A program made the translations under genes and the position numbers. Below are positions 22,855 through 33,277 of a stretch of 64,000 bases of DNA, piece after piece. The notes beneath the pieces are model-generated. The model had not been told where the DNA came from. It did no database searches and saw only the letters and a list, made by a program, of their open reading frames with translations. Origin of the DNA: Megascapheus bottae (Eukaryota; Chordata; Mammalia; Rodentia; Geomyidae). The first letter of the stretch is position 1. Each line of letters starts with the position of its first letter. The stretch is from contig JANJXV010000030.1 in the NCBI GenBank assembly GCA_024803745.1, positions 3,243,001 through 3,307,000 of the forward strand, written 5' to 3'.

Positions 22855-24621
22855 ATGACCTTGCACGGTAACAGCTCAGCCTCGCCTGTGTTTCCCAACT
22901 CTTCCTGGATAGCCAGCCCCTCGGACACGGCGCTGCCCCTGGGGACGGTCCCTCACCTGGGCAGCTACAACTTCTCCCAGGCCTCGGAGAGCCTGTCCTC
23001 CCCCAATGGTACCGCGGCCGACCCTCTGGGAGGCCACACCATCTGGCAGGTGGTCTTCATCGCTCTGCTCACCGGCTTTCTGGCCCTGGTGACCATCATA
23101 GGAAACATCCTGGTCATCGTGGCTTTTAAGGTCAACAAGCAGCTGAAGACGGTCAACAACTACTTCCTCCTCAGCCTGGCCTGCGCCGACCTGATCATCG
23201 GGGTGATTTCCATGAATCTCTTCACCACCTACATCATCATGAACCGCTGGGCCCTGGGCAACTTGGCCTGTGACCTCTGGCTGTCCATCGACTACGTGGC
23301 CAGCAACGCCTCGGTCATGAACCTCCTGGTCATTAGCTTTGACAGGTACTTCTCCATCACCAGGCCCCTCACCTACCGAGCCAAACGAACAACCAAAAGA
23401 GCCGGGGTCATGATCGGCCTGGCCTGGGTGGTCTCCCTCGTGCTGTGGGCCCCGGCCATCTTGTTCTGGCAGTACTTTGTGGGGAAGAGAACGGTGCCCC
23501 CCGGGGAGTGTTTCATCCAGTTCCTCAGCGAGCCCACCATCACCTTTGGCACGGCGATCGCCGCCTTTTACCTGCCCGTCACCATCATGACCATTCTGTA
23601 CTGGAGGATCTACAAGGAGACTGAGAAACGCACCAAGGAGCTGGCTGGGCTGCAGGCGTCGGGGACGGACGCCGAGGCCGAGAGCTTCGTCCACCCCACG
23701 GGCAGTTCTCGAAGCTGCAGCAGCTACGACCTCCAGCAGCAGAGCCTGAAGCGCTCCAGCCGGAGGAAGTCCGGCCGCTGCCACTTCTGGTTCACCAGCA
23801 AGAGCTGGAAACCCAGCTCCGAGCAGGTGGACCAAGACCACAGCAGCAGCGACAGCTGGAACAACAACGACGCGGCCGCCTCCCTGGAGAACTCGGCCTC
23901 CTCCGACGAAGAGGACATCGGCTCCGAGACCAGAGCCATCTACTCCATCGTGCTCAAGCTTCCCGGACACAGCACCATCCTCAACTCCACCAAACTCCCC
24001 TCCGACGACGACCTGCGGGTCCCCGGCGACCAGCCGGGGACCTCGGATATGGAGAAGCACGCCGCCAAGCTCCAGGCCCACAAGAGCTTGGATGATGGTG
24101 GAAGCTTTCCCAAAGGCTTCTCCAAGCTTCCCATCCAGTTAGAGTCCGCCGTGGACGCAGACAAGACTTCCGACGCCAACTCCTCGGTGGGCAAATCCAC
24201 GGCCACGCTACCTCTGTCCTTCAAGGAGGCCACGCTGGCCAAGAGGTTTGCTCTGAAGACCAGGAGCCAGATCACAAAGAGGAAGAGGATGTCTCTCATC
24301 AAGGAGAAGAAGGCGGCCCAGACCCTGAGCGCCATCCTGCTGGCATTCATCATCACCTGGACGCCCTATAACATCATGGTCCTGGTCAACACCTTCTGTG
24401 ACAGCTGCATCCCGAAAACCTATTGGAACCTGGGTTATTGGCTGTGCTACATCAACAGCACAGTGAACCCCGTGTGCTATGCCCTGTGCAACAAGACATT
24501 CCGAAACACCTTCAAGATGCTCCTGCTGTGCCAGTGCGACAAGAGGAAGAGGCGCAAGCAGCAGTATCAGCAGAGACAGTCGGTCCTCTTCCACAAGCGA
24601 GGGCCCGAGCAGGCCTTGTAG
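22855..24621 (+). CDS. CHRM3: Muscarinic acetylcholine receptor M3, complete single-exon CDS
   Basis: A 588-residue class A GPCR for acetylcholine that couples mainly through Gq to phospholipase C in the plasma membrane of smooth muscle, glands and neurons. The extracellular N terminus has N-glycosylation sequons at N6, N15, N39 and N51. Seven membrane segments lie near 64-91, 101-126, 136-160, 183-205, 228-250, 490-512 and 525-546. Visible hallmarks are D112 (2.50), the orthosteric aspartate D146 (3.32), DRY at 163-165, the C139-C219 disulfide pair, W502 and N506 in TM6, C515/C518 in the third extracellular loop, NPVCY at 538-542 and cysteines C559/C561 as likely palmitoylation sites. The third intracellular loop is very long (about 252-488), basic near the membrane and Ser-rich, with [10 protein letters not shown] and the basolateral-sorting region. 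By memory the human protein has 590 residues; the two-residue deficit lies at about residues 15-18 of the N terminus. No frameshift or stop. Third codon positions are strikingly GC-rich. Confidence 0.99.
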   Translation: MTLHGNSSASPVFPNSSWIASPSDTALPLGTVPHLGSYNFSQASESLSSPNGTAADPLGGHTIWQVVFIALLTGFLALVTIIGNILVIVAFKVNKQLKTVNNYFLLSLACADLIIGVISMNLFTTYIIMNRWALGNLACDLWLSIDYVASNASVMNLLVISFDRYFSITRPLTYRAKRTTKRAGVMIGLAWVVSLVLWAPAILFWQYFVGKRTVPPGECFIQFLSEPTITFGTAIAAFYLPVTIMTILYWRIYKETEKRTKELAGLQASGTDAEAESFVHPTGSSRSCSSYDLQQQSLKRSSRRKSGRCHFWFTSKSWKPSSEQVDQDHSSSDSWNNNDAAASLENSASSDEEDIGSETRAIYSIVLKLPGHSTILNSTKLPSDDDLRVPGDQPGTSDMEKHAAKLQAHKSLDDGGSFPKGFSKLPIQLESAVDADKTSDANSSVGKSTATLPLSFKEATLAKRFALKTRSQITKRKRMSLIKEKKAAQTLSAILLAFIITWTPYNIMVLVNTFCDSCIPKTYWNLGYWLCYINSTVNPVCYALCNKTFRNTFKMLLLCQCDKRKRRKQQYQQRQSVLFHKRGPEQAL

Positions 24622-24803
24622 AGGGCGGTGTCTCCACGCCAAGGGACACAACACACGGGTCAACCCACAGTCCCGAGAAGAGGCTCGGGTCTGGGTGAGG
24701 GGAAAATCCTGGTGATCATCAAAATGGGATTGTTGGGGTTTGGGTTTTGTTTTTTTTTTTTTTTTTTGATAAAAAAAAGAGTTGCCTGTTTACTGATGCA
24801 TTG

Positions 24804-24832
24804 AATAAATCAGTTTTAATATTTTAAATAAA
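24804..24832 (+). promoter_or_regulatory. Proximal polyadenylation signals (two AATAAA)
   Basis: AATAAA at 24804-24809 and 24827-24832, about 185-210 bases after the stop codon. Downstream DNA is A- and G-rich with little U/GU, so strength is uncertain. Confidence 0.5.
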
Positions 24833-25271
24833 GTCAAATACCAATTCAGAGAGAGACCAAGGAGAAAAAGAGAGGTCATACTACTGAATGTAAAGGAATT
24901 TGTTCTGAAACAGACTTTGTTTCTTTCTAAAAGGGGAAAGCACTGTCGCTCCCCACTGGTTTTGCGCTCTGTCTCGTTCCGGTGAGCAATGACATCCCAG
25001 AGGAGTCTCGCTCTGCCAGCCGCCTGCTGCATGCATTCTGAGGGTCTCCAGGTCCCTCCCAACCCCAGCGTGGGGCACAGCAGGCTGGTGGTTCTGTGGT
25101 TCTAAAATGATCTCCTCCGTGGCAGAGCCGAACCTTCTTGTCCCAACAGAGCTTCCGTCCTCCCTTTGCCGTGTTGTTAAAACTCTTTATTTGTGGACTT
25201 GGTTCTTGCAGAGTACTGTTTTGATTTTTCTTTTTTTTGGGGGGGGGGTTGTGCAGTTCCAGTTTTGTACC

Positions 25272-25277
25272 AATAAA
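25272..25277 (+). promoter_or_regulatory. Candidate polyadenylation signal
   Basis: AATAAA about 650 bases after the stop, followed within 30 bases by AGGTGTGAGCG, a plausible GU-containing downstream element. Confidence 0.5.
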
Positions 25278-26336
25278 TTTGCCTAAGTATAATTATCTAG
25301 GTGTGAGCGCTGCACGTGCACACACAGTGTATATATCATGTAAGGGGAAATCCTCGACTGGCTGATCCTTCCCGCAATATCTCTTTTCAGTACTTGGGTA
25401 ACTGAAATTCTCGAGGATCCTAATACAATAGAAACGTGAAATCAACCCAGTTGAACGGTGTTTGCTACTACGGCTACTTCCCACCAAGCACCCCAAGGAC
25501 CGTACAGTGGAAAGCCACCAAGCCTTCCCAACAGGTCTGTGCCGAATGGACAGCCTGCAGTGTCACCTGTCACCGTGGCTAGCGCAGACTCCTGTGATAG
25601 TAACCCCTTCCTCAGAGCTGAGCCAGGGCCCCCCGGGAGCTCCGTGTGCTGGGATCCAGTCCCTCCTGTTGGAATGTTTCCCAACAAGATGTCTGCTATC
25701 TGAACTGCTAGAAATGAATGATCATCTCTGAATGTTGTACACAGCAAGCTGTAGGATAAAGCAAGATAAATTTAAAAACGAATCGTGAGGGAAGTGAAGT
25801 AACGTATTATATTTGATTTCTCACTAGCTAATGAGCACCTTCTAGAAAGTAAGTGAGGCCTCGGGAGCTGGTGGGGGGGGGACTTTACTGTGTAATCTTC
25901 ACCCCAAAACGGGGGTGGATGGAGAGTTTAGGAAGGTTTATTTCCCGCCCCCCTCTCTAGGGGAGGAAATTTTTTTGCACTTGGAAAAGTATTGCTACAG
26001 ATGGATTTTCTTCTGTTTTGCAAACCTAATTTTTGCTTTGTCCTTTGGATTGACCCACGGGGTAAAAGTTTTCTCTGGGGGAGGGGGAGGGGGTTCTGCT
26101 TCTCTTGCTGTGGTTGTTGCTGCTGTACTGTTGGTGTTCCTTCTTTTCCTTTTGCTGGAGCTGTGTGGGTAGGGGTGGGGGGTGGGGGGCGGGAGGGCTG
26201 GGGAGAATTCTTCCCTTTGTCCCTTTGTGCAGGGCATCTGTGTTGTGAACCCAGACCCAGGGCAGAAGCTGCTTCTGTACGCAGTGTAAGGTGGTGTTTA
26301 CAGACAACGTACACAGCAGCGGACGCCTCCTCAGTG

Positions 26337-26337
<1 letters not shown>

Positions 26338-26388
<51 letters not shown>
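26338..26388. repeat. (TG)n microsatellite in the presumed CHRM3 3' UTR
   Basis: About 25 uninterrupted TG units. If transcribed it becomes (UG)n, the known binding motif of TDP-43 and CELF-type proteins; that consequence is inference. Confidence 0.95.
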
Positions 26389-26390
<2 letters not shown>

Positions 26391-26986
26391 CTGAACTATT
26401 TAATGTCGTGTTATGTTTATATGAAGACTATTTATGCATACTTCACCAAGTGTTTATTTAATGTTGATAAACCTGACTACTTCAGCCCTGGTGTCCTATA
26501 ACGTGATTCTTTAATTACGAATCGCATCCCTCAAGCTTTCCTGTGGTCAAGAAGAAGAGAAATGTGCCACCCTGTTGCTTTCCGCAGCTAGCTGACCCTC
26601 TTGTGGTATGAAAGGCCACAGGTCATTGGAACATAGAGGGCTCGAACTACCCCTTTAGGTCACTTGATCAGAGCTGACGAAGCAACCCTCCTTCTCCTCC
26701 ATTTCAGATTATATCAAAAAGGAGAGGAGAACAAATGCAAACCAGCATGATTGTAAGAATGATTTTTTTCTTAAAAATTTTTTATCATCTTTAAGGAGTT
26801 GTACAAAAGGGTTTGGAATGATTTCTTTTTAATTTTTGACCCACACATTCAACCAAAGAATAAGAAAAGAAAACAGAGACTCTTTTTCTAACGTGTAAAA
26901 TAAACTATAGAATGTTCTGTCATCCACTGTGAAGCATCTAGTAAGCAATTGCATCTATATTTTATTACTCAACGTGGCCTGGCACT

Positions 26987-26992
26987 AATAAA
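26987..26992 (+). promoter_or_regulatory. Candidate distal polyadenylation signal
   Basis: AATAAA in CACTAATAAATACATGAATG, followed by a T/GT-containing segment (TGTTTATCC). It lies near the end of the SINE-free stretch, making it my preferred distal 3' end. Confidence 0.45.
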
Positions 26993-27010
26993 TACATGAA
27001 TGTTTATCCA

Positions 27011-27367
27011 AAGTCTTCCAGTATATCAGTAATTCCCATCTCTGAGCCCTTCCACCCTGCCTCTTTCCCCAAAGGGCTAGTCTTTGCAGTTAAAAAAAAA
27101 AGGAATAGCGATGATTAACAATAATAATAATTGTCTGAAAGAAACCGACACTTTTAATAGAAACTCTGAGTTTGGGCAAAACATCACTGGTTAAGTAGAA
27201 TCCTACTTAGGCCTAATTATCTCCTAATCTTGTCCTTTCTATGACACTGGTGGTAACATGAGAGAAATAAACCCAAGACTGGGCTCTCGTATTGCTGTTT
27301 TCCTTAGAGTGTTGCTCTAGCTGCTGTCAGCACCTTCACTGCATATAAATAGTTAGGTCCCCAACTC
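27011..27367. other. Sequence just past the presumed CHRM3 end
   Basis: AT-rich DNA with an A run near 27091 and AATAATAATAATTG at 27120-27133. No gene or SINE seen. Confidence 0.4.
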
Positions 27368-27517
27368 CTCACCACTTGAGCTACACTTCTGGCTTTTTGA
27401 TCGTTCATTGGAGTTATGAGTCTCTTGGATTGTTTCTGCCCGTTTTTGAACTACCATCCTCAGATCTAAATTTCCTGAGTGGCCAGGATTATTGGTGTGA
27501 GCCACCGGTGCCTGGGC
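27368..27517 (-). mobile_element. B1/7SL-headed Geo SINE, truncated Geo
   Basis: Begins inside reverse Geo (CACCACTTGAGCTACACTTC), then TCGTTCATTGGAGTTATGAG and reverse head ending GTGAGCCACCGGTGCCTGGG. It is the first SINE downstream of CHRM3. Confidence 0.75.
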
Positions 27518-27712
27518 GTAAGTGATGATAAGCGGACATTGGTTACACAGACCAAAGGCTTTTTGTTAGAGGATGTGCTCAGCGTTTGGAGATGATTTAA
27601 AAAAAAAATCTTCCTCCTCAGTCTTGGAATCAAAGATCCCAAATGAATGAGGTTTGCAGAGTTGGCAGGATTGCCCACTTTGACTGAAACAGGAAACTAA
27701 TCAAACGTAAAC

Positions 27713-27714
27713 CA

Positions 27715-27766
<52 letters not shown>
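27713..27766. repeat. (CA)n microsatellite
   Basis: About 27 pure AC units ending ACACGTAGAA. Open frames through it on the minus strand are repeat artefacts. Confidence 0.95.
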
Positions 27767-27768
<2 letters not shown>

Positions 27769-29351
27769 AGAAAACTTCTCCCCTCTCCTGCCCTCCTTTC
27801 CCTTCCCTCTCCACCTCCCCCTCCACCCTCCACTCTCCAGGCCCCACCAGGCAGATGGGAGCAGTGAGCTCTCTGCTCTCTCCAGCCCATCTTCTGGAGC
27901 CAGGAGAACCACAGCTTCTGTGTGCAGCAGGTGAGGGATCCAGGGGGCCTGGACTTGGCCACCCTGAGCTGCCTCTGGTAGGGAAGGGGGAAGACCAAGG
28001 AGAAGCCCAGAATCAGCCACAGACCGGGGTGGGGGGAGTGTCAGGACGATCTGGTGGAGATGATTCAAAGCCAGCGACATTTCATTGAGAAATTGGACAG
28101 GCAAGCACCAGGCCTCTCTGTGGGCCTAGTGTACGTAGTAGCCCTCAGTGTGGACGGTAAGTTCTGCCATTATCTAGCTACATTGTCCTCAGAGGCCCCT
28201 GTCACCACCCACACTTCCTAGGGTCTCTGCCCAGGCTCGAATGAAGCCACAGCCTGGCGTATCTCTAGTTTCCCTTCCAAGGATGCCCAGGTCAGACAGG
28301 GTGGTGTGCAGCCTGGCATGGAGACCCCTCTATCTCATCTAACCACTATTCCCGAGTGAAACCATTCTCCATAAACGACGAGGTCCTGAAGCTGGCACAC
28401 CTGCGGTTTCTCCCTCCGACACCAACAGCCGATCTGAAGTGGGCACACGTCCACTGTTCCTGCCCACTCGGCCGGCACCATCCGACGAGGGACTACTGAT
28501 TCCGGCTCCGGGTCAGGACATCTCTGAGCCATCTTTGAGCGTATGGGTGGCAGGCATCCCTCCGCTGCTTGAGTCTGCAGAACACAAGGCCCGGGAGGAG
28601 CCTGGCCCAAGCTGTCCTTGTCCCAGTGAGGATGCCGGATTCATGTGCCAACTATCCCTGCCTCCTGCCCCTGCTCCTCCTCCTAACCCATGTGCCCAGA
28701 ATAATGAACTCCTGCCCATGGTCGCATCACCCTGACTGCGCCCGATCAGGACACCCCACACGGTACCAACTCACCTCTGGAGACCAGGCTCCTTTCCCTC
28801 TGTGCCAGCTCTCTGTGGCCGCCCGGCCCCCTCTCATCACACACGTGCAGAGCCTCGCAGGGTTGGGCGTTAGTCCCTGCACAAAGGCTCTGCTCCGACC
28901 TCCACTCACACCCCAGCCTGGACACAGTGACCCACGCTGGCCCCCAGCCGTCAGCCAGCCTCGTCCTCTGGGAAGGCGGCCGGCCTGGCGCTGTCATTTC
29001 TTCCCCCCCACCAGCCTGTGGCTGCCTCTGCTCACCTCAGGAGACCTGAGTGAAGCCACTTGAAGGAGGAGGGCTTTACTGGGCTCCTACTGCCCCAGGC
29101 GTCTGTTCACAGCCACTCTGGCTGTGTGCAGGGAGGCAGAGAGTCCTGGCAGGAGCAGGTGAAATGCTCATTTCCCAGGGACAGGGGCAGAAGAGGGGAC
29201 AGGGCCAGAAACTGGCTTCATCCAGGAGGCCTCCCCTCTGAAAGTTCCCACCAGCTCCCAATAATGCCATTAATTTAGGAACCCATTAGGTCAGAGTCCT
29301 CAATCACCCCTTCCATCAGCCCTCCATCATAGCAGGATACCTGGGCATGAG
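27767..29351. other. GC-richer intergenic stretch, no gene recognised
   Basis: Pyrimidine-rich start (27776-27842), then GC-balanced DNA with many overlapping frames up to 164 codons (28569-29063) on both strands. I see no domain, no codon bias shared by neighbouring frames and no SINE. A short gene or exon cannot be excluded. Confidence 0.4.
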
Positions 29352-29392
29352 CGGAGGGAGGGAGGGAGGGAGGGAGGGAGGGAGGGAGGGAG
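29352..29392. repeat. (GGGA)n array
   Basis: About ten GGGA units (GGAGGGAGGG...). On the + strand it has many closely spaced G3 runs, so it can form G-quadruplexes. Confidence 0.95.
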
Positions 29393-29774
29393 CAGGGAGA
29401 GGGGTGTGGCATGTAACCGCTGGGGACCAACTCTTCCACCAGGAACTTTTAGCAGAGAGAGACTACAGCTCCACACCAAAACCCTCCAACCATCCCACCT
29501 GCATTCCAAAAAAAGGGGGGGGATGGTGCAACGCACAAGTGAGGGGCAAGACTTCATTACCTTGCAAGGGAAAAATCCCTGCACTTTAGACCTGGTGCTG
29601 TGAGATACAGAGAGGGGAGGAGAGGAGGGGAGAAGGTAAGAAGGGAGAGGGGGTGACACTGGAAATCAGAGAGAGATTGTCTGACTAAATGAAGAGAGAG
29701 GCTTTCTTGGTCATTTCTTGAGTGGGGAAAAAGTCACTGACCACTACTGTGGGTCAGTTCTGCTTCCCTTTTCC

Positions 29775-29858
29775 AGAAAAGAAAAGAAAGAAGGAAGGAG
29801 GGAGGGAGGGAGGGAGGGAGGGAGGGAGGGAGGAAGGAAGGAAGGAAGGGAAGGGGGA
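29775..29858. repeat. (GAAA/GGGA/GGAA)n compound purine array
   Basis: GAAAAGAAAAGAAAGAAGGA leads into GGGA units and back to GGAA. The tract is purine-only on the + strand. Confidence 0.95.
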
Positions 29859-29937
29859 GGCTGTCTGGCTTCCCAGGCTCCTCCTCCACCGGCAGCCCCG
29901 GTGCCATGCTGGGGGGCGGGGCTCCTGCCCGGGCGCC

Positions 29938-29996
29938 CGGGTCCCCCCTCCCCCCTCCCCCCCGTCCTCCCCCCCCCGTCCCCCCCCTCCGTCCCC
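29938..29996. repeat. C-run cluster
   Basis: Runs of 5-9 C separated by T, G or GT (CCCCCCTCCCCCCTCCCCCC). The minus strand has repeated G5+ runs. It sits in a small CpG-containing patch (about 29880-30060) that includes GCGCGCGCG. Confidence 0.85.
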
Positions 29997-30288
29997 AGCA
30001 CTTCCTTGCGTGGCCAGCAGACAGCGCAGGGCAGAGCTGCGCCCTAGCGCGCGCGTCCACATAACCAAACTACCAAGCCGTGCTGGATAGGCGTGGGGAG
30101 CCCTGGGTGGGGGGGGGTCTCTGGATGACAGCCACTCTGGAGGGAGGCAGTGACCGGTCCTGAAGGGTTCCATCTTGAGCACACGGACGGCGCTGGGCTG
30201 TGAACCCGCGCCCTGCACGCCCTGCACGCTGCCAGGCGCTCCAGCCCTGCACGGGGCCCTTGGCTGGTCCTGCAGGCAGGCCCTGACC

Positions 30289-30338
30289 CCCCTCCCTCCC
30301 TCCTTCCCTCCCTCCCTCCCTCCCTCCCTCCCTCCCTC
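30289..30338. repeat. (TCCC)n array
   Basis: About twelve TCCC units with one TTCC variant. It is the reverse orientation of the neighbouring GGGA arrays, so the G-rich strand is the minus strand here. Confidence 0.95.
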
Positions 30339-30361
30339 ACCTCCCCACCACCCCAGCCTTC

Positions 30362-30497
30362 GTGACAGCCACGCCAGGACACACAGGACACCAGGCCATC
30401 TCTCCACCTCTGCCCCCATCCCTTAGTGACAGCCACGCCAGGACACACAGGACACCAGGCCATCTCTCCACCTCTGTCCCCATCCCTTAGTGACAGC
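30362..30497. repeat. 64-bp tandem duplication
   Basis: Two 64-base units (30362-30425 and 30426-30489) begin GTGACAGCCACGCCAGGACA. They differ at one visible base (CTCTGCCCCC versus CTCTGTCCCC). A third partial copy starts at 30490 (GTGACAGC). The near identity implies a recent duplication. Confidence 0.95.
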
Positions 30498-30720
30498 ACT
30501 CTAGGGGTGACGTGACTGTGGCCTTGAGCTTCCTGTTGACTGGACTGCGGGTGAGGAGGTGGCCTCTCCCTGTGCTTCTGGCCCGGGATTGGTGTTGATT
30601 GCTTGGCACCCTTTCAAAACAAAACAAAAAGGAGATAAATGGGACGTCATCAAAGTTAGACCACACTGTTAAGAGAATGGAAGAGAGGGAGAGTGCACCA
30701 GAGAGGCAGTTCCATGGCAG

Positions 30721-30821
30721 AAGAGAGAGGGGGGGAGGGAGGGAGGGAGGGAGGGAAGGAGGGAGAGAGGGGGGAAGGGAGGGAGGGAGGGAGGGAGGGA
30801 GGGAAGGAGGGAGGGAAAGAG
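30721..30821. repeat. Compound (GGGA)n arrays
   Basis: Two GGGA blocks separated by GGAGAGAGGGGGGAA. The tract is purine-only over about 100 bases. Confidence 0.95.
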
Positions 30822-30861
30822 GATCTGCAAGTCTAGATCTCAGAAGGGCCTGGCATCCAGC

Positions 30862-30990
30862 ACATATGAAGAACACTTACAATTCAACAGAAAGGGCTGA
30901 CACCCCAGCTTTCACTCGAGCAGAGGAGGTGACTGAACATTTCTCTAAAGGAGATCCACAAACACCTCATGAAAAGAAGCTCCAGAACCT
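30862..30990 (+). mobile_element. L1 ORF2 fragment
   Basis: ACTTACAATTCAACAGAAAG, then CTGAACATTTCTCTAAAGGA and CACCTCATGAAAAGAAGCTC, follow the order of the conserved L1 ORF2 stretch before the ORF2 end (the usual 'atttctccaaagaagatatacaaat ... acatgaaaag' segment). Short, old and non-coding. Confidence 0.55.
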
Positions 30991-30999
30991 GCACTGCAT

Positions 31000-31804
31000 A
31001 GACAGCTGTCCTGCCATCCGTTCTCTGCAGCCATCAGAGCAGCCGCTGCAGAACAGAGCCACGCGTGGAACCCTCCACACTCAGCTTCGGGGACTGCCAG
31101 GATCCAGGGAACGTCGGTGAATCCAGGCGGCACAGGAGACATGTCTGCACTTTGGGGGTCACTTGGCCACCGCCAGGTCCAGTATTGTGCAGTGCCATCC
31201 TTCAGCTTTGCTGTGGCCTGGCATGGAAGACGGCATGGCGGTGGTGAGGGGGCCCCACGTGAAACAGGAATCCAGGCTTTCCCTCAGAGCAGTGCTTCCC
31301 ATGGGAACTGGGTTCACCTCTTTTCATGAAGTCCCCCAAGACCTAATTACCTTGTGCTAGGCCCTACCTCCAGGGCTTCCACCGTCCTTCCTGCCACATG
31401 ACCACATGGCAGAACCCCGGGGGACTCAGCCAGACCCCAGCATTGAGCCTGTCACAGATAATAGGGAGGTGTCTCCACACACCGCCCCTCCTCCCCTCCA
31501 GTGCACACCGGCATGTCACCAGTTACCCACACCCCCCACCCTTATTTGTTGCTCATGTAGCCTTGGAATCATTGTTTCACACACTTGGGTTTTACACCAT
31601 CTGGGAAAAGGAGAATTTACAAAACAAACCAAAATGCAATGAGTGTGGGTTTTTTTTTTTTAATTAATCTAGTGACTAGTTTTCTAGTGGGTTTCTGCTA
31701 GTGTAGAAGGCATTTGCATTTCAGCTTGGAGCAGGGACAGGTTTTCCTGTTTCTTAGTGCTGTAATGTCATAACTCTGAAAAATCTAACTCCCAAGAAAT
31801 GCTG
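31000..31804. other. Intergenic stretch, possible MaLR LTR remnant
   Basis: 31336-31380 (AGACCTAATTACCTTGTGCT, CCCTACCTCCAGGG) resembles a reverse-oriented MaLR LTR end. The rest is unrecognised. Confidence 0.3.
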
Positions 31805-31999
31805 GGGGCTGGGAGTTTAGCCTAGTGGTAGAGTGCTCACCTAGCATGCATGAAGCCCTGGGTTCGATTCCTCAGTACCACATACACAGAAAAAGACGGA
31901 AGTGGTGCTGTGGCTCAAGGGGTCGAGTGCCAGCCTTGAGCAAAAAAGTATCCAAAGACAGTGCCCAGGACCTGAGTTCAAGCCCCAGGACTGGCAAAA
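31805..31999 (+). mobile_element. IDL-Geo SINE, full length
   Basis: ID-like head (GGGAGTTTAGCCTAGTGGTA, GGGTTCGATTCC), linker ACACAGAAAAAG, and Geo ending TTCAAGCCCCAGGACTGGC with an A tail. A short AAATGCTG duplication flanks it. Confidence 0.9.
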
Positions 32000-33107
32000 A
32001 AATGCTGTTTGAACCACGCTTTTCATTTTCTTTTCAGTTTTACAAATTGTTTTTGCCCAGTGCATCTACCTGGTGTGTGACCCAGAGGTGTCTATTTCAT
32101 GACAAATATTTTCTTGTATATCTTTCTTCCAACAGGATAACTTATTTTTTAATTTTTTAATGTCTTTCAATCATCATGACTGACACCCCTCCAAGGACAC
32201 TGCAATTCATGGGTTTGAAAAATTGGCTGGCCTTTATGTTCCTTGGCCTTTCAAAACAAATGACAAAAGGTTCTTAGTGGTGACTTATTCCAGCATCACA
32301 CTGTGAAGTTCTGCTGCTTATATCTAGAAGCATTTCCATTCAAGAAGTAAGAAGCAAGTAAGAGAACACAATCTACCTCTGTTAGTTTCAACTCCTTACC
32401 AGTGCATTCTTGCACGGGTAGATTTTTCAACTGTCACCGTTGATAGGAAATGAAATCCTCATGTGCATCAGAATCTTCCAAAAATTCACATAATGTCAAG
32501 AGCCTGTCAAAAGTGACACGCGCAATCTTACGCTCACTAGGATAGAATCAATGAAGAAGAAAGGGAAGGACCCTGTAAATGTGGCATTTTGTGACATTCA
32601 GGTCAATGCTGACTAAAGGACTGCAGACAAACCTAAATACTCAGCCTTTTTTGTACATACAGCGTAACCTCTTCTACCATTATGGAAATGTCCACAGCAC
32701 AAGAGGGCTGTCAGTCAGTCTCTGAGTATAGATTTCCGGTAGATGTGTACGGATCTTAGTTTGCCAGGAACAAGATTGCTGAGTCCCTTGGGTAAACAGC
32801 CTGAAAAGAAAAGCTGGAAAACACTGAAATTTCCCCTGGAGAGGAAATCTGAGTGACGGCTCGGGGATGTTAGAAAGGCTACGTCGTCAACCCCCAGCTG
32901 AACGCAACTCTGAGCCTCTGGCAGACCGCTGAGCATACAGTGATACTTTCCTATTGTGAATAAAATGCAGCATTTTGTGATACTGTAAGACTGCCTAGAA
33001 TTAACACATCTACCTTGTTACTATTAATCCATATTGATTACAAACATACAGTATTCACTGGAGAACCAAACAACCACAAATTATTCCCTTTCTAAAATGA
33101 CCATCCG
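32000..33107. other. Intergenic sequence, nothing recognised
   Basis: AT-balanced single-copy-looking DNA. No SINE or microsatellite and no credible frame. Confidence 0.45.
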
Positions 33108-33277
33108 TGGGGCCAGGAGTTTGCCCTGGTGGTAGAGTGCTTGCCTAGCATGCACAAAAAACGGAAGTGGTACTGTGGCTCAAGTAGTAGAGCTCTATCC
33201 TTGAGAAAACCCCAAGGACAGTGCTCAGATCCTGAGCCCTGGCCCAGGACTAGCAAAAAACAAAACAAAAACAAAAC
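33108..33277 (+). mobile_element. IDL-Geo SINE, linker deleted
   Basis: The ID-like head to TGCCTAGCATGCAC is joined directly to AAAAAACGGAAGTGGTACTG, so the B-box half of the head is missing. Geo is otherwise complete, with an AAAACAAAAC tail. Confidence 0.85.

Larger units (their letters stand above)
24622..27010 (+). other. CHRM3 3' UTR (probable extent)
   Basis: Transcribed region after the TAG stop. No splice-like structure and no SINE is present from the stop to 27.37 kb, in contrast to flanking DNA where one occurs about every 1-1.5 kb. That suggests constraint and a long UTR. It contains a T-run/A-run pair at 24750-24779, a G run at 25239-25248, a (TG)n tract at 26338-26388 and AT-rich instability-like stretches (TTTATTTAATG near 26454). 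Several AATAAA hexamers could end it; the true end cannot be fixed by eye. Confidence 0.6.

Noticed and set aside
22876..24081. 401-codon minus-strand open frame opposite CHRM3
   Set aside because: It is the shadow of a GC-rich third-position coding sequence; Gly/Val-rich with no domain.
28569..29063. 164-codon + frame in GC-richer intergenic DNA
   Set aside because: No domain, and equally long frames overlap on the opposite strand; consistent with chance in GC-rich DNA.
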